Below are positions 32,230 through 42,765 of a stretch of DNA of 64,000 bases, one piece after another (within the stretch, counting starts at the first letter, position 1; each line of letters opens with the position of its first letter). Below the pieces are notes generated by a model, which saw nothing but the letters and a program-made list of their open reading frames with translations, made no database searches and was not told the origin of the DNA. Position numbers and translations under genes: made by a program. The DNA comes from Saccharothrix saharensis (GTDB taxonomy: Bacteria; Actinomycetota; Actinomycetes; Mycobacteriales; Pseudonocardiaceae), in NCBI RefSeq assembly GCF_006716745.1, contig NZ_VFPP01000001.1, positions 2,356,001 to 2,420,000 on the forward strand, in the 5' to 3' direction.

Positions 32230-33171
32230 TCAACCGCCGGCCAGCGGTCGTCCCAGGTCACGGACCTGCCCGCGGCGGTTGCGCAACGCCAGGACCAGCG
32301 CCGCCGCCATCACGACGCCGACGAGGTTCACCGCCAGTTGTGCAATCGACTGGAGGCATATGTCCCACTGGCCGAGAACGGCGGCGACCGCGGCGTAGCC
32401 GGCGGCGGGCACGGTGGTGACCGAAATGAACACCCCGACGAGGGCGGCGGACTTGGCCGACGTCATCGACAGCATCCCCGCCGACCCGGCGAGCAGCGCC
32501 ACGATCAACGAGAACGGCCCGACCTCGAAGACGAAGTCGAGCTCGTGGCCGGCCAGCGCGAGGTCGGGGTCGAACAGGCCGGTGTGCGAACCGAGCCAGG
32601 TACCGATCGCGGTGATCACCATCGCCACCGGGAACCCGGCGGCCAGCGCCAGGCCGGCCCGGCGCACCAGGTCCCAGCGCCGCAGCACCAGGCCGACGGC
32701 GATGGCGGCCAGCGGCCCGAACTCCGGGCCGACGACCATCGCGCCGACCAGCGTGACGGGCGAGTCGGTGACCACGGCGACCGCCGTGAGCAGGCACGCG
32801 ATGGTCAGGAACGACAGGAACGTGACGTTGAGCCGCGACTCCTCGCCGGTGCGGGCCAGCAGTTCCTCCCACACCACCGCGTCCGCGCCGTCGCCGGGTG
32901 CGGCCTCCTCGGCGCGGTCGGCCGCGTCGGACAGGGCGGTGTCGATCTGCTCCAGCGTGACGCCGCCGTCCCGGTCGACGCCCAGCTCGCACAGGGAGGC
33001 CACCACCGGGTCGGTGGCCTCCCGGGCGACGTCGCACTCCACCACGTCACCGGCCGGGTCGACGGCCGCGCCGCGCAGCACCACGACGTGCGTGACGCCG
33101 GAGTGCTCCCGCAGCGCGGCCAGCACCGCGTCGGTGCGCTCGACCGGGCAGATGGCGCGCAGGTGCAGCAC
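32230..33171 (-). CDS. DUF389 (TIGR00341-like) membrane protein
   Basis: 313 residues. An N-terminal soluble alpha/beta domain of about 115 residues (MLHLRAICPVERTDAVLAAL, ACT-like) precedes six or seven transmembrane helices that contain GAMVVGPEFGPLAAIAVGLV and LLAGSAGMLSMTSAKSAALV, hallmarks of DUF389. These are widespread but uncharacterised. GTG 33169-33171 starts 22 nt after the aspS stop on the same strand, so they may be co-transcribed. A short upstream gap to the phosphotransferase is 112 bp. Function unknown. Confidence 0.82.
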   Translation of the reverse strand: MLHLRAICPVERTDAVLAALREHSGVTHVVVLRGAAVDPAGDVVECDVAREATDPVVASLCELGVDRDGGVTLEQIDTALSDAADRAEEAAPGDGADAVVWEELLARTGEESRLNVTFLSFLTIACLLTAVAVVTDSPVTLVGAMVVGPEFGPLAAIAVGLVLRRWDLVRRAGLALAAGFPVAMVITAIGTWLGSHTGLFDPDLALAGHELDFVFEVGPFSLIVALLAGSAGMLSMTSAKSAALVGVFISVTTVPAAGYAAVAAVLGQWDICLQSIAQLAVNLVGVVMAAALVLALRNRRGQVRDLGRPLAGG

Positions 33172-33193
33172 GGGAGGTCGCTCGGCCCGTCCG

Positions 33194-34972
33194 CTACTGG
33201 GCCGGCTTCTCGGGCGCGGGCTTGAAGTCCACGCCCGCCTCCTTGCGCTGCTGCGCGGTGATCGGTGCGGGCGCGGCGGTCAGCGGGTCGTAGCCGCCGC
33301 CGCTCTTCGGGAACGCGATGACCTCGCGGATCGAGTCGTACCCGCCGAGCAGCATGGCGATGCGGTCCCAGCCGAACGCGATGCCGCCGTGCGGCGGCGC
33401 GCCGTACTTGAACGCGTCGAGCAGGAAGCCGAACTTCTCCTGCGCCTCCTCGGGCGTGATGCCCATGACCTGGAACGCCCGCTGCTGCACGTCGGCGCGG
33501 TGGATACGGATCGACCCGCCGCCGATCTCGTTGCCGTTGCAGACGATGTCGTAGGCGTAGGCCAGCGCGTTGCCCGGGTCCTCCTCGAACCGGTCGATCC
33601 ACTCCGGCGTCGGCGAGGTGAACGCGTGGTGCAGCGCGGTCCACTTGCCACTGCCGACCGCGACGTCGTCGCCGATCTTGTCCACGGCCTCGAACATCGG
33701 GAAGTCCACGACCCACACGAACGACCAGGCGTTCTCGTCGATCAGGCCGACCCGGTGCGCGATCTCGACGCGGGCCGCGCCGAGCAGGGCGCGCGCGCCG
33801 TCGGGGTCGCCCGCGCCGAAGAACACGCAGTCGCCCGGGTTGGCGCCCACGGCCTTGGCCAGGCCGTCGCGCTCGGCGTCGGACAGGTTCTTGGCGACCG
33901 GGCCGCCGAGCGTGCCGTCCTCCTGGACCAGCACGTACGCCAAGCCCTTGGCCCCGCGCTGCTTGGCCCACTCCTGCCACGCGTCGAGCGTGCGGCGGGG
34001 CTGCGACGCGCCGCCGGGCATGACGACCGCGCCCACATACGCCGCCTGGAACACCCGGAACGGCGTGTCGGAGAAGTACTCGGTCAGCTCGGTCAGCTCG
34101 AGGTCGAAGCGCAGGTCCGGCTTGTCCGTGCCGTACTTGGCCATCGCCTCGGCGTAGGAGATGCGGCGGAACGGCCGGGCGATCTCGTGGTCGGCCAGAC
34201 CCTGCCACAGCGCGGAGATGATCTTCTCACCGAGCGCGATCACGTCGTCCTGCTCGACGAAGCTCATCTCGATGTCGAGCTGGGTGAACTCGGGCTGCCG
34301 GTCGGCGCGGAAGTCCTCGTCGCGGTAGCAGCGGGCGATCTGGTAGTACCGCTCCAGGCCGCCGACCATCAGCAGCTGCTTGAACAGCTGCGGCGACTGG
34401 GGCAGCGCGTACCAGGAGCCGGGGCGCAGGCGCGCGGGCACCAGGAAGTCGCGCGCGCCCTCGGGGGTGGAGCGGGTCAGCGTGGGGGTCTCGACCTCCA
34501 CGAAGTCCTCCGCGTGCAGCACCTCGCGGGCGATCCGGTTGGCCTCGCTGCGCAGCCGCATGGCCTTGGCCGGGCCGCTGCGGCGCAGGTCGAGGTAGCG
34601 GTGGCGCAGGCGCGCCTCCTCGCCGACCTCCAGGTGCTCGTCGAGCTGGAACGGCAGCGGCGCGGCCTCGTTGAGCACCTCGAGCTCACTGGCGTAGACC
34701 TCGATCTCACCGGTGGGCAGGTCGGGGTTCTCGCTGCCCTCGGGGCGGCGGGTCACGTCGCCGACCACCTTGACCACGAACTCCGAGCGCAGCTTGTGCG
34801 CCCGTTCGGCCATCTCGCCCTCGCGGAAGACGACCTGCGCCACGCCGGAGGCGTCCCGGAAGTCGATGAAGATCACGCCACCGTGATCGCGCCTGCGGGC
34901 CACCCACCCGGTCAGGGTGACGGACTGCCCGGCGTGCTCGGCGCGGAGCTTCCCGGCCTCGTGCGTGCGCAT
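33194..34972 (-). CDS. aspS: Aspartate--tRNA(Asp/Asn) ligase
   Basis: 592 residues, full length for bacterial AspRS. It has an N-terminal OB-fold anticodon-binding domain ([20 protein letters not shown]), the class II catalytic core with motif 2 ([19 protein letters not shown]) and motif 3 ([12 protein letters not shown]), and the bacterial GAD insertion between them (about 290-420). It charges tRNA-Asp, and in many actinobacteria also tRNA-Asn, to be amidated by GatCAB; sequence alone does not decide this. ATG 34970-34972 (a GTG lies directly upstream). Neighbours are a GtrA gene before and DUF389 after. Confidence 0.97.
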   Translation of the reverse strand: MRTHEAGKLRAEHAGQSVTLTGWVARRRDHGGVIFIDFRDASGVAQVVFREGEMAERAHKLRSEFVVKVVGDVTRRPEGSENPDLPTGEIEVYASELEVLNEAAPLPFQLDEHLEVGEEARLRHRYLDLRRSGPAKAMRLRSEANRIAREVLHAEDFVEVETPTLTRSTPEGARDFLVPARLRPGSWYALPQSPQLFKQLLMVGGLERYYQIARCYRDEDFRADRQPEFTQLDIEMSFVEQDDVIALGEKIISALWQGLADHEIARPFRRISYAEAMAKYGTDKPDLRFDLELTELTEYFSDTPFRVFQAAYVGAVVMPGGASQPRRTLDAWQEWAKQRGAKGLAYVLVQEDGTLGGPVAKNLSDAERDGLAKAVGANPGDCVFFGAGDPDGARALLGAARVEIAHRVGLIDENAWSFVWVVDFPMFEAVDKIGDDVAVGSGKWTALHHAFTSPTPEWIDRFEEDPGNALAYAYDIVCNGNEIGGGSIRIHRADVQQRAFQVMGITPEEAQEKFGFLLDAFKYGAPPHGGIAFGWDRIAMLLGGYDSIREVIAFPKSGGGYDPLTAAPAPITAQQRKEAGVDFKPAPEKPAQ

Positions 34973-35041
34973 CACGGGAACTGCTCTCCTCGGTGTTCGC
35001 TATCTCTGGGGTCAGCTCGACTGGCGGCTGGTCGTCAAAGG

Positions 35042-35473
35042 CTAGCCAACGACCCGCTGCCCGACGCCACCAGGTTTCCCGTCGTGGAAGACCACCACGC
35101 GCAGGCCGGCGAAGTTGACGGTTGTGGCGACGCCCTGCGCGGCCAGCCACGCCACCACGTATTCCACCCGAATGGGTGGCAACAGGTGCAATGCGAGCGC
35201 GTTGACCAATACGTTGACGAGAAATGTGCTGAGGTACAGCAGGGCGAACCCCGAGACCTGCCGCACACCCCCAGCGGAGACACCGAACGTGAACCGTCGA
35301 TTGAGGAAGAACGCCGCCGTGGTGCCGAGCGCGAAACTGGCCGCCTTGGCGGCGTGCACCCACACCCCCGATGCGAGCAGCGCGCTGTAGCTGCCGTAGT
35401 CGATCAGCGCGCACACAGCTCCCACCAGCACGAACACGACCGCTTGACGGGTCACGCCACCGTTTCGCGCCAC
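35042..35473 (-). CDS. GtrA-family protein (Rv3789-like)
   Basis: 143 residues, four transmembrane helices: AVVFVLVGAVCALIDYGSY, then FALGTTAAFFLNRRFTFGVS and a C-terminal AWLAAQGVATTVNFAGLRV. GtrA proteins help polyprenyl-linked sugars cross the membrane. In Mycobacterium tuberculosis the neighbour of dprE1 is the GtrA protein Rv3789, linked to arabinogalactan synthesis. Here the gene is divergent from dprE1 with a 49-bp gap, which supports the same role. GTG 35471-35473 has GGGAGG about 10 nt upstream; a GTG six codons on is the main alternative. Confidence 0.85.
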   Translation of the reverse strand: MARNGGVTRQAVVFVLVGAVCALIDYGSYSALLASGVWVHAAKAASFALGTTAAFFLNRRFTFGVSAGGVRQVSGFALLYLSTFLVNVLVNALALHLLPPIRVEYVVAWLAAQGVATTVNFAGLRVVVFHDGKPGGVGQRVVG

Positions 35474-35522
35474 CGTCCCACCACCTCCCGAATGGAATTC
35501 CAGTGTCCGTTGGTCCGCGCCG

Positions 35523-36866
35523 ATGCTAGCCAGGCTCTCCGGTTGGGGGCGGACCGCGCCGACGGTCGCGCGGCTCGTTTCCCCACGCGATTTCGAAGGT
35601 GTCGCGGACATCGTGAAGAAGTCCCGCGAACGGGGTGTCATCGCGCGCGGCCTGGGCCGCAGTTACGGCGACCCGGCGCAGAACGCGGGGGGCGTCGTGC
35701 TGGACATGACCTCTTTCGACCGCATTCGCCGGGTCGACGCGGACGAAGGCCTGGTCGACGTCGAGGCCGGGGTCTCGTTGGACGCGCTGATGCGGGCGCT
35801 GCTGCCGCTCGGGCTGTGGCCACCGGTGCTGCCGGGGACGCGCCAGGTCACGGTGGGCGGCGCGATCGCCGCCGACGTGCACGGCAAGGGGCACCACGTC
35901 GCGGGCAGCTTCGGCGACCACGTGCGGTCGCTCGACCTGCTCACCGCGGACGGCTCGGTCCGCACGCTCACGCCGGACGGCGAGGGTTCGGCGTTGTTCT
36001 GGGCGACCGTCGGCGGCATGGGCCTGACCGGCGTGGTGCTGCGGGCGACGCTGCGCGTCGTGCCGGTGGAGACCTCGTACTTCGTGGTGGACACCGAGCG
36101 GGTGGCCGACCTGGACGAGCTGCTGGAGCGGCAGTCCGCCGACGACGACCGGTACGCCGAGTCGGTGTCGTGGTTCGATGCCACGGCCACCGGGCCGCGC
36201 CTGGGCCGGGGCGTGCTGACCAGGGCGAACCACGCCCGCCTCGACGAGCTGCCGAAGAAGCTGCGCCACGCACCGCTGGCGTTCGACGCGCCCCGGCTGT
36301 TCACCGTGCCGGACCGGTTGCCGTCCGGGTTGCTCAACCGGGTGACCGGCCGTGCCTTCAGCGAGCTCTGGTACCGCAAGTCGCCCACGAGGTCCGGGCG
36401 GGTGCAGAACATCACGCAGTTCCTGCACCCGCTCGACGTGATCGGCGAGTGGAACCGCGGCTACGGCCCGCGCGGGTTCCTGCAGTACCAGTTCGCCGTG
36501 CCGTTCGCGGCGGTCGACGTGGTCCGGGAGGTGGTCGGGCGGATCTCCGCGTCCGGCCACGTCTCGGCCCTCAACGTGCTCAAGCGGTTCGGGCCGGGCA
36601 ACCGCGCGCCGCTGTCGTTCCCCATGCCCGGCTGGACGCTGTGCGTCGACCTCCCGGTGCGGCCGGGTCTCGGCCGGCTGTGCGACGAGCTGGACGACCT
36701 GGTGCTCGGCGCGGGTGGGCGGCACTACCTGGCCAAGGAGTCGCGGACCACGGCCGAGGCCGTCCGCCGCGGCTACCCCCGGTTCGAGGAGTGGCGCGCG
36801 GTGCGCGCCTCGGTCGACCCGGACGGCGTCTTCGTCTCCGACATGTCCAGGAGGTTGAACCTGTGA
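35523..36866 (+). CDS. dprE1: Decaprenylphosphoryl-beta-D-ribose oxidase
   Basis: 447 residues of the VAO/PCMH flavoprotein fold: GVIARGLGRSYGDPAQNAG and LPGTRQVTVGGAIAADVHGKG bind FAD. The C-terminal domain carries GWTLCVDLPVRPG with Cys374, the equivalent of the Cys387 that benzothiazinones bind in M. tuberculosis, and YLAKESRTTAEAV with the Lys of the active site. It oxidises the 2' hydroxyl of decaprenyl-phospho-ribose. The GTG of dprE2 overlaps its stop by 4 nt. Start: ATG 35523-35525, 49 bp from the divergent GtrA gene; no strong Shine-Dalgarno. Confidence 0.95.
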   Translation: MLARLSGWGRTAPTVARLVSPRDFEGVADIVKKSRERGVIARGLGRSYGDPAQNAGGVVLDMTSFDRIRRVDADEGLVDVEAGVSLDALMRALLPLGLWPPVLPGTRQVTVGGAIAADVHGKGHHVAGSFGDHVRSLDLLTADGSVRTLTPDGEGSALFWATVGGMGLTGVVLRATLRVVPVETSYFVVDTERVADLDELLERQSADDDRYAESVSWFDATATGPRLGRGVLTRANHARLDELPKKLRHAPLAFDAPRLFTVPDRLPSGLLNRVTGRAFSELWYRKSPTRSGRVQNITQFLHPLDVIGEWNRGYGPRGFLQYQFAVPFAAVDVVREVVGRISASGHVSALNVLKRFGPGNRAPLSFPMPGWTLCVDLPVRPGLGRLCDELDDLVLGAGGRHYLAKESRTTAEAVRRGYPRFEEWRAVRASVDPDGVFVSDMSRRLNL

Positions 36867-37618
36867 TCGACGCGGTGGGCAATCCGCAGAGCCTGCTCGT
36901 GCTGGGCGGCACGTCCGAGATCGCGCGGGCGGTGGTGCGGCGCTACACCGGCGCGCGCACCCCGCGCGTCGTGCTCGCCGCCCGGCCCTCGGGCCGCCGT
37001 GACGAGGCGGTGGCGGAACTGGCGGCGGCGGGCGTGCCGGTGACCGCGGTGGACTTCGACGCGCGGGACGTCGGCAGCCACGCGGCCGTGCTCGACAAGG
37101 CCTTCGCCGACGGCGGGATCGACGTGGCGCTGGTGGCGTTCGGCGTGCTGGGTGACGCCGAGCGCGCCTGGCAGGACCACGAGGCGGCGCTCGAACTGGC
37201 CGGGGTCAACTACACCGGCGCGGTGTCGGTGGGCGTCGGGCTCGCCGAGCGGCTGCGCGAGCAGGGGCACGGCGTGATCGTCGCCCTGTCGTCGGTGGCG
37301 GGCGAGCGGGTGCGGCGGTCGAACTTCGTCTACGGCTCGACCAAGGCCGGGATGGATGCGTTCTACCAGGGGCTGGGCGAGGCGCTGCGCCCCCACGGCG
37401 TCACGGTCACGGTGGTGCGGCCGGGGTTCGTGCGCACCAGGATGACCGCCGGGCTGCGGCCGGCACCGCTGTCGAGCACCGCCGACCAGGTGGCCGAGGT
37501 GGTCGTGAACGCGGTGCGCGACCGGCGCGAGCTGGTGTGGGCGCCCGCGTCGTTGCGGGTGGTGATGTCCGCGCTGCGGCACCTGCCGCGCGCGGTGTTC
37601 CGGCGGTTGCCGGCATGA
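36863..37618 (+). CDS. dprE2: Decaprenylphosphoryl-2-keto-D-ribose reductase
   Basis: 251 residues, a short-chain dehydrogenase: LLVLGGTSEIARAVVRR binds NAD(P), SSVAGERVRRSNFVYGSTKAG has the Ser and the YxxxK pair, and RPGFVRTRMTAGL follows. It reduces the DprE1 product to decaprenylphosphoryl-beta-D-arabinose, the arabinosyl donor for cell-wall arabinan. GTG 36863 overlaps the dprE1 stop (GTGA), and its stop overlaps the next ATG (ATGA), so the genes are a tightly coupled operon. Confidence 0.93.
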   Translation: MIDAVGNPQSLLVLGGTSEIARAVVRRYTGARTPRVVLAARPSGRRDEAVAELAAAGVPVTAVDFDARDVGSHAAVLDKAFADGGIDVALVAFGVLGDAERAWQDHEAALELAGVNYTGAVSVGVGLAERLREQGHGVIVALSSVAGERVRRSNFVYGSTKAGMDAFYQGLGEALRPHGVTVTVVRPGFVRTRMTAGLRPAPLSSTADQVAEVVVNAVRDRRELVWAPASLRVVMSALRHLPRAVFRRLPA

Positions 37619-39236
37619 CCGCGACGACCACGCCCGAACGACTCACCGCCCGGTCGACGCGGCCACGTCGTCCGCTGCGCGCGCGTTCGGCCCTGCCGGT
37701 GGCCGCGGGCACGGCGTTGATCACCGCGCACGGTGCGCTGTACGGCAACTGGCTGGTGGACGACGCGGCGATCACGTTCGCGTACGCGCGCAGCGTGACC
37801 GAGGGCGCCGGTCCGGTCCTGCAACCCGGGGCCGCCCCGACCGAGGGGTACTCGAACCCGGCGTGGCTGGCGGTGCTGGCGCTCGGCAGGCTGGTCGGGC
37901 TGTTCGACCGGGGAGCGGTCCTCGGCCTGCCGGATCACGTGCTGTTCCCCAAGGCGGTGGCGGTGCTGTGTTGCGCCGGCGTGCTGCTGGCCTGTCACAC
38001 GGCCGCGCGCCGGGTGTTCCGCCGGCCCGGCCTGGTGACCCTGGCGTTCGGCGCGGTGCTCGCGGTGGTCCCGTCGTTCGTGATCTGGACGTTCTCCGGG
38101 TTGGAGAACCCGCTCTACGCGCTGGTGACGTGCTGGCTCGCGGTCGTGCTGTTCCTGGGGGTGCGGGACGACCGGCTGCTGTCCCGGCGGGTGGCGGTGC
38201 TGGTCGGGGCGTTGGCCGCGCTGGCCGCGCTGACGCGTCCGGACGGGCTGGTCTACGCGGGCGCGTACCCGCTGCTGGTGCTGGTGACGTTGCGCCGGGC
38301 GGGGTCGGCGGTGGCGGCGCGGTCGGTGGCGTTGTCGGTGGTGGCGTTCCTGGTGCCGTTCGGCGCTTACGTGGCGTGGCGGCGGGTGGAGTTCGGCCGG
38401 TGGCTCTCGCTGCCCGCGACGGCGAAGAGCCAGGAGCCGCCGGACCTCGCGCGCTTCACCCGGGTCGGCGAGCTCGTGCAGTACACCGGTGCGCCGGCGG
38501 TCCTGGTGCTGGCGGTGTGCGTGGGGGTGGTGCTGGCGCGGGGGTGCGTGCTGCGGTCGGGGTTGGTCGCGCTGCTCGTGCCGTTCGGGTTGTCGATGGT
38601 GGCGTTCGCGGTGCTGGCGGAGGACTGGATGGGGCAGCTGCGGTTCGCCACGCCCGTGTGGGTGCTCGGCGCGTTGGTCTCGGTCTTCGCGGCGGCGCGG
38701 GTGCTGGGGCGGGGCACGGCGCGGCGGCGCGTGGTGCTGTCGGCGGTCCTCACCGCCGCGCTCCTGCCGACGGCGGCCCAGTTCACCGCCGCGGCGCAGG
38801 GGTTCCGCACCGCGCCGACGGTGCCCCTGTGCGCGGTGGCCGATCAGTTCGGGCGCGGCTTCAACGGCTGGAGGTGGTCGACCTGGCCGGGCTGGCCGAA
38901 TCCCGGATCGCCGACCTCTGGGACGCCCACGACATGGCCGGGATCCGCGACTACGCGTTCGACCGGGTCAAACCGACGTTCATCCACTCGCACGGCTACT
39001 GGTCGCAGGCGACCGGCATCGTCGCGGACCCGCGGCTCGCGGCGGACTACCACGTGATCTCGGCCGGCCCGGTGGCCGAGGACTGGGTGCGCCGGGACGC
39101 CGTGCCCGACGCCGGGGCGCTGATCGCGGTGCGCGACTACGTGCGCGACCACGTGGCCCGTGCCCAGCAGGAGCGGGCACGGGCGCCGCGCGGCCGGTGC
39201 GGCCCGACCCTGCGCCCCGGCCGGCTGCCCGGATGA
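37615..39236 (+). pseudogene. Frameshifted GT-C arabinosyl/glycosyltransferase-like gene
   Basis: The ATG at 37615 overlaps the dprE2 stop (ATGA), and the frame encodes a multi-helix GT-C protein: NWLVDDAAITFAYARSV with the double-Asp loop, APTEGYSNPAWLAVL and a further eight or so helices. At about 38862-38872 the coding meaning moves to another frame, LEVVDLAGLAESRIADLW, then PTFIHSHGYWSQATG, ending at the TGA 39234-39236. The first frame instead runs to 39057 with a Thr/Pro/Arg tail. In relatives the region around the switch is longer, so about 25-35 residues seem to be deleted as well. The position is like that of AftB next to ubiA in mycobacteria. A sequencing error is the alternative explanation. 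Confidence 0.72.
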
Positions 39237-39285
39237 CCACCGACCGCCACCGACCGCCGACGTCACCACCCGCAGGAGGCTTGCC

Positions 39286-39789
39286 ATGGTCGCCGAGATC
39301 ACTGTCCTGAGCCAGGTGCAGCGAGCGCTCGGCCACCGGCTGGTGGTGGCCTCGGCACGCGGCGTGTCGTGGTTCGGCGAGCACGGCGCCGGCTGGCTGG
39401 CGCTCGGGCTCGCCGGCGCGGCCCTGGACCGGCGGCAGCGTCGGGAGTGGTTGGTCGCCACGGTCGGGGTCGCCGGGTCGCACGCCGCCGCCATCGCGGT
39501 CAAGCGGGTGGTCCGGCGGCAGCGTCCGGACGACGAGTCGGTGCGCGTGCTGGCCGGGACGCCCAGTCGGCTGAGCTTCCCGTCCGCGCACGCGGTGTCG
39601 ACGGCCGCCGCCGCGGTCCTGTTCTCGCGGCTCACCGGTCGGCGGCTGGAACCGGTGCTCGTGCCGCCGATGCTCCTGTCACGCCTCGTGCTCGGCGTGC
39701 ACTACCCCACCGACGTGGCGGCGGGCGCGGCGTTGGGTGCGGTGCTCGGCCGGTTGGTCCGGCGCGAGCTGGACGGAGCGGCGGGATGA
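39286..39789 (+). CDS. PAP2 phosphatase (decaprenyl-phosphoribose-5-phosphate phosphatase candidate)
   Basis: 167 residues with four or five hydrophobic segments and the PAP2 signature: KRVVRRQRPDD (motif 1, KxxxxxxRP), SFPSAHAVS (motif 2, PSGH-like with SAH) and SRLVLGVHYPTDVAAG (motif 3, SRxxxxxHxxxD). It has the size and position of Rv3807c, proposed to dephosphorylate decaprenyl-phosphoribose-5-phosphate. A perfect AGGAGG lies 6 nt before ATG 39286. Its stop overlaps the ubiA start (ATGA). In this locus it fits the step between the UbiA enzyme and DprE1. Confidence 0.85.
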   Translation: MVAEITVLSQVQRALGHRLVVASARGVSWFGEHGAGWLALGLAGAALDRRQRREWLVATVGVAGSHAAAIAVKRVVRRQRPDDESVRVLAGTPSRLSFPSAHAVSTAAAAVLFSRLTGRRLEPVLVPPMLLSRLVLGVHYPTDVAAGAALGAVLGRLVRRELDGAAG

Positions 39790-40694
39790 GCGCCGGGATG
39801 AGCGGGACCGCCACCCGGCCGGCCGGCACGATCACCGGGCTGGTCCGCGCGACCCGACCGCACCAGTGGGTGAAGAACTTCCTCGTGCTGGCCGCGCCGT
39901 TCGCCGCGAACCGGCTGGGCGAGCCGGCCGTGCTGCTGCACACCGGCTTGGCGCTGGCCGCGTTCTGCCTCGCCGCCTCGGCGGTGTACCTCGTCAACGA
40001 CGTGATCGACGTGGCCGCCGACCGGGCCCACCCCACCAAGCGGTACCGACCGGTCGCGGCGGGGGTGGTCCCGCCGCACGCGGCGTGCGGCGCGGCGGCG
40101 GCGCTGTTCGCCGGAGCCGTCGGCGTCGCGCTGTGCTCCGGTCCCCCGCTGGTCGTGGTGATCGCCGTCTACTGCGTCGCGCAGTTGGGCTACTGCCTCG
40201 CGTGGAAGCACCAGCCGGTGATCGACCTGTGCATCGTCGCGTCGGGCTTCCTGCTGCGCGCCATCGCGGGCGGCATCGCGGCCGGTATCCCCTTGTCGCA
40301 GTGGTTCCTGCTGGTCACGGCCTTCGGCTCGCTGTTCATGGTGGCGGGCAAGCGGTACGCCGAGATCGTGCTGTACGAGCGCACGGGTGCGGAGATCAGG
40401 GCGTCGCTGCGCCGCTACTCGGCCAGCTACCTGCGGTTCGTGTGGGCCACCGCGGCCGCGATCATGATCCTCGCCTACGCGCTGTGGGCGTTCGAGATGC
40501 GCGAGCGGGCCGACTACGACTCCGGTTGGGCGATGCTGTCGATCGTGCCGTTCGTGGTGGGCGTGCTGCGGTACGCGGTCGACGTGGACGGCGGCGGCGC
40601 GGGTGAACCGGAGCGGATCGCACTGCGCGACCACGTGCTCCAGGTGATCGGCGTCTGCTGGGTGGCGTCGCTGATGTTGTCGATCCACGTGTGA
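39786..40694 (+). CDS. ubiA: Decaprenyl-phosphate phosphoribosyltransferase (UbiA superfamily)
   Basis: 302 residues, about eight transmembrane helices. The first Asp motif is NDVIDVAADRAHPTKRYRP (NDxxDxxxD; binds Mg-PRPP pyrophosphate) and the second region is WKHQPVIDLCIVASGFLLR. Together with KRYAEIVLYE these match Rv3806c (DPPR synthase), which transfers phosphoribose from PRPP to decaprenyl phosphate. It completes, with the PAP2 phosphatase and DprE1/E2, the whole route to decaprenylphosphoryl-arabinose. ATGA overlap with the phosphatase. Followed by a strong hairpin terminator. Confidence 0.92.
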   Translation: MSAGMSGTATRPAGTITGLVRATRPHQWVKNFLVLAAPFAANRLGEPAVLLHTGLALAAFCLAASAVYLVNDVIDVAADRAHPTKRYRPVAAGVVPPHAACGAAAALFAGAVGVALCSGPPLVVVIAVYCVAQLGYCLAWKHQPVIDLCIVASGFLLRAIAGGIAAGIPLSQWFLLVTAFGSLFMVAGKRYAEIVLYERTGAEIRASLRRYSASYLRFVWATAAAIMILAYALWAFEMRERADYDSGWAMLSIVPFVVGVLRYAVDVDGGGAGEPERIALRDHVLQVIGVCWVASLMLSIHV

Positions 40695-40823
40695 GAGCGG
40701 CGGCCCTCCCCCCTCAGCCCACCTACCGGGACTGCCCCCCGGGCCGCCGCGGTGCCAGTGTGCGTCGGTCGGCTGAACGAACGTTGAGCGGATCGTTAAC
40801 GCGCAGGTCGGAGCACGCGAACG

Positions 40824-40858
40824 GCCGGGGCCGCCCCTCGGAGAGGGACGGCCCCGGC
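40824..40858. terminator. Strong bidirectional hairpin between ubiA and the S8 peptidase
   Basis: The arms at 40824-40839 and 40843-40858 pair over 16 bp with one mismatch (left arm GCCGGGGCCG then CCCCTC; loop GGA). It lies 130 bp past the ubiA stop and 16 bp past the stop of the convergent peptidase. There is no T-tract, as often in high-GC actinobacteria. It would end both transcripts. Confidence 0.75.
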
Positions 40859-40873
40859 TCACGTGGTGCGCGA

Positions 40874-42061
<1,188 letters not shown>

Positions 42062-42296
42062 GCGGGATTCCGTTCTTTCCAACGGTGACCCCAACGCACC
42101 CCGAGGAGCTTCGCAGGGCTCGGGGGTGACATTGGGCCACCTTGCCCTCGCTGACAGTCACCAACGTAGGCAACGGATGCGTTAACTCGGAAGTGTGAAC
42201 ATTTGCCAGTTGAACCCACGCCGTTAATAAACCGCCTGACCTGCGGGTTCCCATAATCCGAGAGCACGCGCGTGACGGCGGCGCTACCGTCCGGAC

Positions 42297-42764
42297 ATGC
42301 GTTTGGAACCGGTCACCGAGGACAACTACCGGGCCGTCATCGGCCTGGAGGTCCACGAGGAGCAGCGGGCGTTCGTCGCGACGAACCTGAAGTCGATCGC
42401 GGACGCCTGGATCTACCGCCCGAAGTTGCAACCCCTTGCGCTGTTCAGCGGAGAGGAGCTGGTCGGGTTCACCCTCCTCGAACGCGACCGGCCGGAGGTG
42501 CTGCACATCGTGCGCTTCATGATCGACCGGCGCGCGCAGGGCCGCGGCCTCGGCCGCAAGGGCCTGGCCGCGATCGCCGACGTGGCGCGCTCCGAGGGCC
42601 GCACCGACCTGGTGCTGAGCGTCGTGCCGGGCAACGCGGTGGCGCGCGGCCTGTACGCGGCGTTCGGCTTCGCCGACACCGGCGAGGTGGACGGCGGCGA
42701 GCTCGTGATGCGCCACGTGCTCGCCCCGTCGACCCAGGCTCAGGCCCACCTCGCGGAGCAGTAG
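42297..42764 (+). CDS. GNAT-family N-acetyltransferase
   Basis: 155 residues. The acetyl-CoA loop is seen in RFMIDRRAQGRGLGRKGLAAI (R/Q-x-x-G-x-G/A), followed by the beta-bulge strand and the LYAAFGFADTGE C-terminal helix. The opening MRLEPVTEDNYRAVIGLEV and the total layout resemble spermidine/spermine or PaiA-type acetyltransferases. It is divergent from the S8 peptidase at 42.06 kb and converges with the next peptidase 1 bp after its stop. Substrate unknown. Confidence 0.8.
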   Translation: MRLEPVTEDNYRAVIGLEVHEEQRAFVATNLKSIADAWIYRPKLQPLALFSGEELVGFTLLERDRPEVLHIVRFMIDRRAQGRGLGRKGLAAIADVARSEGRTDLVLSVVPGNAVARGLYAAFGFADTGEVDGGELVMRHVLAPSTQAQAHLAEQ

Positions 42765-42765
42765 C

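Noticed and set aside
38862..39057. C-terminal extension of the GT-C protein in its first frame
   Set aside because: The Thr/Pro/Arg-rich tail has no transferase features, whereas the alternative frame gives a conserved segment. I read it as frameshift-derived sequence.
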